9,629 nt of DNA, from the NCBI GenBank assembly GCA_964404825.1, contig CAYOLQ010000130.1, positions 1 through 9,629 of the forward strand. Direction: 5' to 3'. The notes under the pieces are model-generated. The model was not told the origin of the DNA, made no database searches, and saw nothing but the letters and a program-made list of their open reading frames with translations. Numbering within the stretch: position 1 is the first letter of the stretch; each line of letters opens with the position of its first letter. The position numbers were made by a program, and so were the translations under genes. Below, piece after piece: positions 6,874-9,629 of this stretch. The stretch is from JACJXF01 sp964404825. Lineage in GTDB: Bacteria; Bacteroidota; Bacteroidia; Bacteroidales; GCA-2748055.

Positions 6874-8472
6874 TTACATTCTGTATACACCTGTTTTTGG
6901 TTCCGGAAATTTTTTATTCAGTGACACGGAAATAGCCAGGGCAAGGATTTTTCGGGTATCTGCCGGATCAATTATCCCGTCATCCCACAAACGCGAAGAA
7001 CTATAATATGCAGAACCTTCGTATTCATATTTTTTTAATATCTCTTCCCGCAATTTTTTTAGATCTTCACCTGAAGTTTTTGAATTTCCCTGCTCTTCCT
7101 TAACACGCACCAGCACCTCGGCTGCCTGCTCTCCTCCCATAACAGAAATCCTGGAATTGGGCCACATAAACAGAAAACGAGGATCGTAAGCTCGGCCCGC
7201 CATTGCATAATTACCTGCTCCGAACGAACCACCTGTAATTATCGTAAATTTCGGAACAACGGAACTTGCTACTGCATGCACCATTTTTGCCCCGTCACGC
7301 GCAATCCCACGGTGTTCGAAATCTTTACCAACAATAAAACCGGTAATATTCTGAAGAAACACTATCGGTATCTTTCTGAAATTGCAAAGTTCGATAAAGT
7401 GAGTGGCCTTTAATGCACTCTCTGAGAACAGAATTCCGTTGTTGGCAACTATCCCGACCGGGAATCCCATAATATGAGCGAATCCGGTAATAATAGTTGT
7501 TCCGTAACGAGCCTTGAATTCATGGAAACGACTGCCGTCAGCCAATCTCATTATTATTTCATAGGGATCGATAGGATCTTTGGAACTTTCGGGTAGTAAG
7601 CCATAGATTTCAGATGGATCATAGCCGGGTTCCTCAACCTCTTTCATTTCAAGCTGCTGACGCTGCGGAACCGGGAAACTTTCGAAAATATTGCGGCAAA
7701 TCTGAATCGCATGAACATCATTGTCTGCATAATGATCGGCAACACCGGAAATGGCTGTATGAATTTCTGCACCTCCCAGTTCCTCAGCTGTAACATCTTC
7801 GCCGGTAGCTGCTTTCACTAGCGGGGGACCTCCAATAAAAATAGTTCCCTGATTCCGTACAATAATAGTCTCATCGCACATAGCAGGTACATAGGCTCCG
7901 CCGGCGGTGCAGGAGCCCATCACAATGGCAATCTGGGGTATACCTTCTGCAGAAAGTTTCGACTGATTGTAAAAAATCCGGCCAAAGTCAAAACGATCCG
8001 GAAAAACCTCATCCTGGCGGGGAAGAAAAACTCCACCGGAGTCGACAAGGTAAACACAGGGAAGATGATTCTCAAGTGCTATTTCCTGCGCCCTTATGTG
8101 CTTTTTAATCGTTTCCTTAATGTAAGTACCTCCCTTTACAGTTGCATCGTTGGCGACGATAACCGTTTCACGGCCATTAACAACTCCTATACCCGTAACG
8201 ATTCCTGCCGAAGGAAACTGATCACTATACTGACCAAATGCAGCGAAAACAGAAAGTTCTAAAAAAGGGGTGCCGGGATCGGTTAACAAATCGATTCTTT
8301 CGCGGGCCAGAAGTTTACCTCTTGATTTGTGTTTTTCACGCGCCTGAACAGTCCCTCCCTGAAGATTCAAATTCTGGAGTTTCCTGAATTTACTTAATTT
8401 TTCGAGGAATGTCTTCGAATTAAGTTGAAATTTTTCTTCTTCCTTTCTTATATTGGAAACCAGTTTAAACAA
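6874..8472 (-). CDS. mccB: 3-methylcrotonyl-CoA carboxylase, carboxyltransferase (beta) subunit
   Basis: A 532-residue acyl-CoA carboxyltransferase with two crotonase-like halves, close to the usual MCC beta (LiuB) length of about 535. It moves CO2 from carboxybiotin on MccA to 3-methylcrotonyl-CoA, giving 3-methylglutaconyl-CoA. Motifs are RGKLLARERIDLLTDPGTPF (51-70), the MCC-typical ANDATVKGGTY (107-117) and HIRAQEIA (125-132), VDSGGVFLPRQDEVFPDR (143-160), the N-half oxyanion site SCTAGGAYVPAM (187-198) and the C-half GSFGAGNYAMAGRAYDPRF (415-433) followed by SVMGGEQAAEVL (443-454). These runs separate it from propionyl-CoA and acetyl-CoA carboxyltransferases; geranyl-CoA carboxylase is the nearest alternative. 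It is the first gene of the operon. No in-frame ATG precedes the conserved region, and an in-frame TAA occurs at 8493-8491. TTG at 8472-8470 is therefore the only plausible start, and it gives the expected N-terminal length. Confidence 0.95.
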   Translation of the reverse strand: MFKLVSNIRKEEEKFQLNSKTFLEKLSKFRKLQNLNLQGGTVQAREKHKSRGKLLARERIDLLTDPGTPFLELSVFAAFGQYSDQFPSAGIVTGIGVVNGRETVIVANDATVKGGTYIKETIKKHIRAQEIALENHLPCVYLVDSGGVFLPRQDEVFPDRFDFGRIFYNQSKLSAEGIPQIAIVMGSCTAGGAYVPAMCDETIIVRNQGTIFIGGPPLVKAATGEDVTAEELGGAEIHTAISGVADHYADNDVHAIQICRNIFESFPVPQRQQLEMKEVEEPGYDPSEIYGLLPESSKDPIDPYEIIMRLADGSRFHEFKARYGTTIITGFAHIMGFPVGIVANNGILFSESALKATHFIELCNFRKIPIVFLQNITGFIVGKDFEHRGIARDGAKMVHAVASSVVPKFTIITGGSFGAGNYAMAGRAYDPRFLFMWPNSRISVMGGEQAAEVLVRVKEEQGNSKTSGEDLKKLREEILKKYEYEGSAYYSSSRLWDDGIIDPADTRKILALAISVSLNKKFPEPKTGVYRM

Positions 8473-8505
8473 TTTCTGAGATTTAATTATTTATATGCAC
8501 ATTAA

Positions 8506-8513
8506 CAAAGATA
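8506..8513 (-). promoter_or_regulatory. Candidate Bacteroidota -7 promoter element for the mccB operon
   Basis: On the minus strand this reads TATCTTTG, a full match to the Bacteroidota -7 consensus TAnnTTTG. Transcription would start near 8500-8502, giving a leader of about 30 nt before the TTG start of mccB, which is a sensible distance. No TTTG-type -33 element is found 19-21 nt upstream. The promoter may therefore be weak or need an activator, or the match may be chance in AT-rich DNA. Confidence 0.4.
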
Positions 8514-8521
8514 TTTTTGGA

Positions 8522-8554
8522 TTGTTTAAATTTTGGTATATAATAATTAAACAA
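8522..8554. repeat. Inverted repeat TTGTTTAA/TTAAACAA, possible operator
   Basis: Perfect 8-bp arms at 8522-8529 and 8547-8554 with a 17-nt spacer. The repeat lies just upstream of the candidate -7 element, roughly -20 to -53 relative to the inferred start, so a bound protein could control the operon. A third copy of the arm, TTAAACAA, occurs at 8465-8472 across the mccB start codon. In such AT-rich sequence, 8-bp arms can occur by chance, so this is only a candidate site. Confidence 0.3.
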
Positions 8555-8564
8555 AACACTTAGC

Positions 8565-8607
8565 TTTATCAGAATATTTTAAATCAAGATAACAAAAAGC
8601 TGATAAA
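8565..8607. repeat. Inverted repeat TTTATCAG/CTGATAAA, possible operator
   Basis: Perfect 8-bp arms at 8565-8572 and 8600-8607 separated by 27 nt. AGCT also adjoins or overlaps each arm. The repeat lies near the middle of the divergent region and could serve either direction. The long spacer makes a transcription terminator unlikely and there is no T-run placed for one. Chance occurrence cannot be excluded. Confidence 0.25.
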
Positions 8608-8726
8608 AAAGTACTATAGTTCATATTTAAAAGTTATTTATACCAAAGAGATTGATTTTTTTGAATTTATTTTCATAATTTTATCGCGAATCATTTTTGA
8701 GTATTTTCATTAATACCGGATCTTAT

Positions 8727-9080
8727 ATGTCAAGCCATAATCACCCACAGGTAAAAATGGGAGCTGCCAGTCACCACGCATACGATTTCAGGACTTCAGT
8801 AGCGAATCCCAAGACTCTTAAAAAAAGATCTCAGAAAAAATATCATCTGCCGGTAATTGGTCATTTTGCAGACAGGAGCATTGAATTCTCATCCATTATT
8901 GAAGCTGAAGCTGTAACCGGTATTAACTACACGCTGATATTCGAAGCGTGTATCGGTAAGATTTACAAAGCAAAAAGTGTTATCTGGGAATACAAAAAAG
9001 GTAACCACTACATTAAATACAAAGCCTATTATATTAATGTACAGGAAACCTACACGAGAAAGGGTGGGTTTAACGGTTAA
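8727..9080 (+). CDS. Small NUMOD1-like helix-turn-helix protein, putative DNA-binding
   Basis: A 117-residue, soluble, basic and histidine-rich protein transcribed away from the operon. Residues 53-89 read EFSSIIEAEAVTGI, then a helix ending in EACIGK, then VIWEY. This follows the NUMOD1/IENR1 pattern (FsS..EA...TGI....I...C.GK...A....W.Y), a small helix-turn-helix unit first described in homing endonucleases and also found alone in Bacteroidota proteins. No nuclease motif (GIY-YIG, HNH) is seen, so DNA binding rather than cutting is the likely activity. The first about 50 residues (with HHAYDFRTSVANPKTLKKR, 16-34) and the last about 28 are not recognised. ATG at 8727 is preceded by GGA six nucleotides upstream and is preferred over the in-frame TTG at 8697. 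Its divergent position next to the leucine/mevalonate operon makes it a possible regulator, by inference only. Confidence 0.7.
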   Translation: MSSHNHPQVKMGAASHHAYDFRTSVANPKTLKKRSQKKYHLPVIGHFADRSIEFSSIIEAEAVTGINYTLIFEACIGKIYKAKSVIWEYKKGNHYIKYKAYYINVQETYTRKGGFNG

Positions 9081-9108
9081 AAGTTTTCCTTAAAACAGTG
9101 CACAAAAT

Positions 9109-9139
9109 AAAAATGGCAGTCTTTTGGACTGCCATTTTT
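9109..9139. terminator. Bidirectional intrinsic terminator
   Basis: A perfect 13-bp stem (AAAAATGGCAGTC at 9109-9121 with its complement at 9127-9139) encloses a 5-nt loop. It is followed by a T-rich tract on the plus strand, and on the minus strand by the complement of the A-run at 9102-9113. It lies 29 nt after the NUMOD1-protein stop and 46 nt beyond the stop of the convergent minus-strand gene, so it can end both transcripts. Confidence 0.88.
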
Positions 9140-9184
9140 GTTTTTTATATTAACTCTTCGCCCCTCCCCAACCTCCTGCAAAGT

Positions 9185-9629
9185 CTAGTAAAGCTTTATA
9201 CTATCAAACGCCTTCTGAATGTCTTCAGGCTTTTTCTTTGTTCGGATGTACTCTTCAAATTTCTGAGTATCCTCATAAAATATTGAGTAACCTTTCTCAA
9301 TACAACTGGTAAGATTTTTGGCAGCTTGTTCGGAACTTACGGTTCCTTTTTTAACCGCTTTCTTGTAATATGCGTTTAATTTCTTTACTGAGTAGTAAAT
9401 ATCAGGCTTTTTTATAATTACTTTGTCGCCGGGAGCCATAAGGGTTCCTCTTTCAACGTAAGTATAAGTTTCCTGTAGAAGTAACATTTTTCGTGCAACT
9501 TCAGGGCCCAGAATGTGGATACCTGCATGAGTATAATCAACTTTCGCTCTGAGCGTATCTTTCAAATTATTTGCAAAAAGAAATTCAGCGTCCTGAGCAT
9601 AAACAGTTGATAATGCGCACAATAAGAGC
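9185..9629 (-). CDS. Exported protein of unknown function (partial, N-terminus missing)
   Basis: The open frame runs off the right edge. The 148 visible codons begin with LLLCALSTVYAQDAEF, which looks like the hydrophobic core and cleavage site of a Sec signal peptide (V-Y-A before QDAEF). The gene therefore most likely starts only some tens of bases beyond the window and the mature protein of about 137 residues is nearly complete. The nearby TTG at 9622-9620 lies inside the signal peptide and is not taken as the start. The LLLC run lacks the small residue before Cys expected of a lipobox, so a lipoprotein is less likely. The mature part is rich in Lys, Tyr and Glu, probably largely helical in its second half (KKLNAYYKKAVKK, then EEYIRTKKKPEDIQKAFDS). 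I do not recognise a family. It is likely periplasmic or secreted and is unrelated to the operon by orientation. Confidence 0.75.
   Translation of the reverse strand, partial: LLLCALSTVYAQDAEFLFANNLKDTLRAKVDYTHAGIHILGPEVARKMLLLQETYTYVERGTLMAPGDKVIIKKPDIYYSVKKLNAYYKKAVKKGTVSSEQAAKNLTSCIEKGYSIFYEDTQKFEEYIRTKKKPEDIQKAFDSIKLY

Larger units (their letters stand above)
8473..8726. other. AT-rich divergent intergenic region
   Basis: About 250 bases between the divergent mccB and NUMOD1-protein genes. It is strikingly AT-rich compared with the flanking coding sequence and contains no credible ORF or structured RNA that I can see. It should carry the promoters of both transcription units; a candidate -7 element and two inverted repeats are listed separately. 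No convincing promoter was found for the plus-strand gene; CATTTTTG at 8692-8699 is one base off TAnnTTTG but lacks a partner at the right distance. Confidence 0.7.

Noticed and set aside
8697..8726. TTG start at 8697 for the NUMOD1-like protein
   Set aside because: The ATG at 8727 has GGA at a suitable distance, and the extra ten residues lie in AT-rich, apparently noncoding sequence.
8473..8726. Possible riboswitch or small RNA in the mccB leader
   Set aside because: The inferred leader is only about 30 nt and no GC-containing stems are present.
9098..9286. Plus-strand open frame of 62 codons
   Set aside because: It runs through the terminator hairpin and antisense to the exported-protein gene.

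Overview
The window looks like a chromosomal segment of a member of the Bacteroidota, probably the Bacteroidales/Marinilabiliales side. The evidence is a GYDIA-type GHMP kinase next to a class II HMG-CoA reductase, a TAnnTTTG-type -7 element, AT-rich intergenic DNA, weak ribosome binding sites and moderate-GC coding sequence. This assignment is inferred from gene content; there is no rRNA or tRNA to anchor it.

Positions 1-8472 hold seven genes on the minus strand, packed as one operon with gaps of 1 to 6 nt and one 14-nt overlap. In transcription order they are: carboxyltransferase subunit of 3-methylcrotonyl-CoA carboxylase (mccB/liuB), 3-methylglutaconyl-CoA hydratase (liuC), biotin carboxylase/biotin carrier subunit (mccA/liuD), an acyl-CoA dehydrogenase, FMN-dependent type 2 isopentenyl-diphosphate isomerase (fni), class II HMG-CoA reductase (mvaA type), and a GYDIA-family GHMP kinase cut by the left edge. 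The first four resemble a leucine/isovalerate utilisation (liu) operon: isovaleryl-CoA to 3-methylcrotonyl-CoA to 3-methylglutaconyl-CoA to HMG-CoA. The last three are mevalonate-pathway enzymes. The usual next liu gene, HMG-CoA lyase, is not seen. HMG-CoA reductase is present instead, so the arrangement suggests that HMG-CoA made from leucine is passed to mevalonate and isoprenoids rather than being split to acetoacetate and acetyl-CoA. This is the most interesting point of the window.

Positions 8473-8726 are a very AT-rich divergent intergenic region. It has a candidate -7 promoter element for the operon and two inverted repeats that could be operators. On the plus strand from 8727 is a small protein of 117 residues with a NUMOD1-like helix-turn-helix motif, transcribed divergently from the operon. 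A strong bidirectional hairpin terminator at 9109-9139 separates it from a convergent minus-strand gene. That gene encodes an unrecognised exported protein and is cut by the right edge within its signal peptide.

No tRNA, rRNA, CRISPR array, insertion sequence or obvious mobile element was found.
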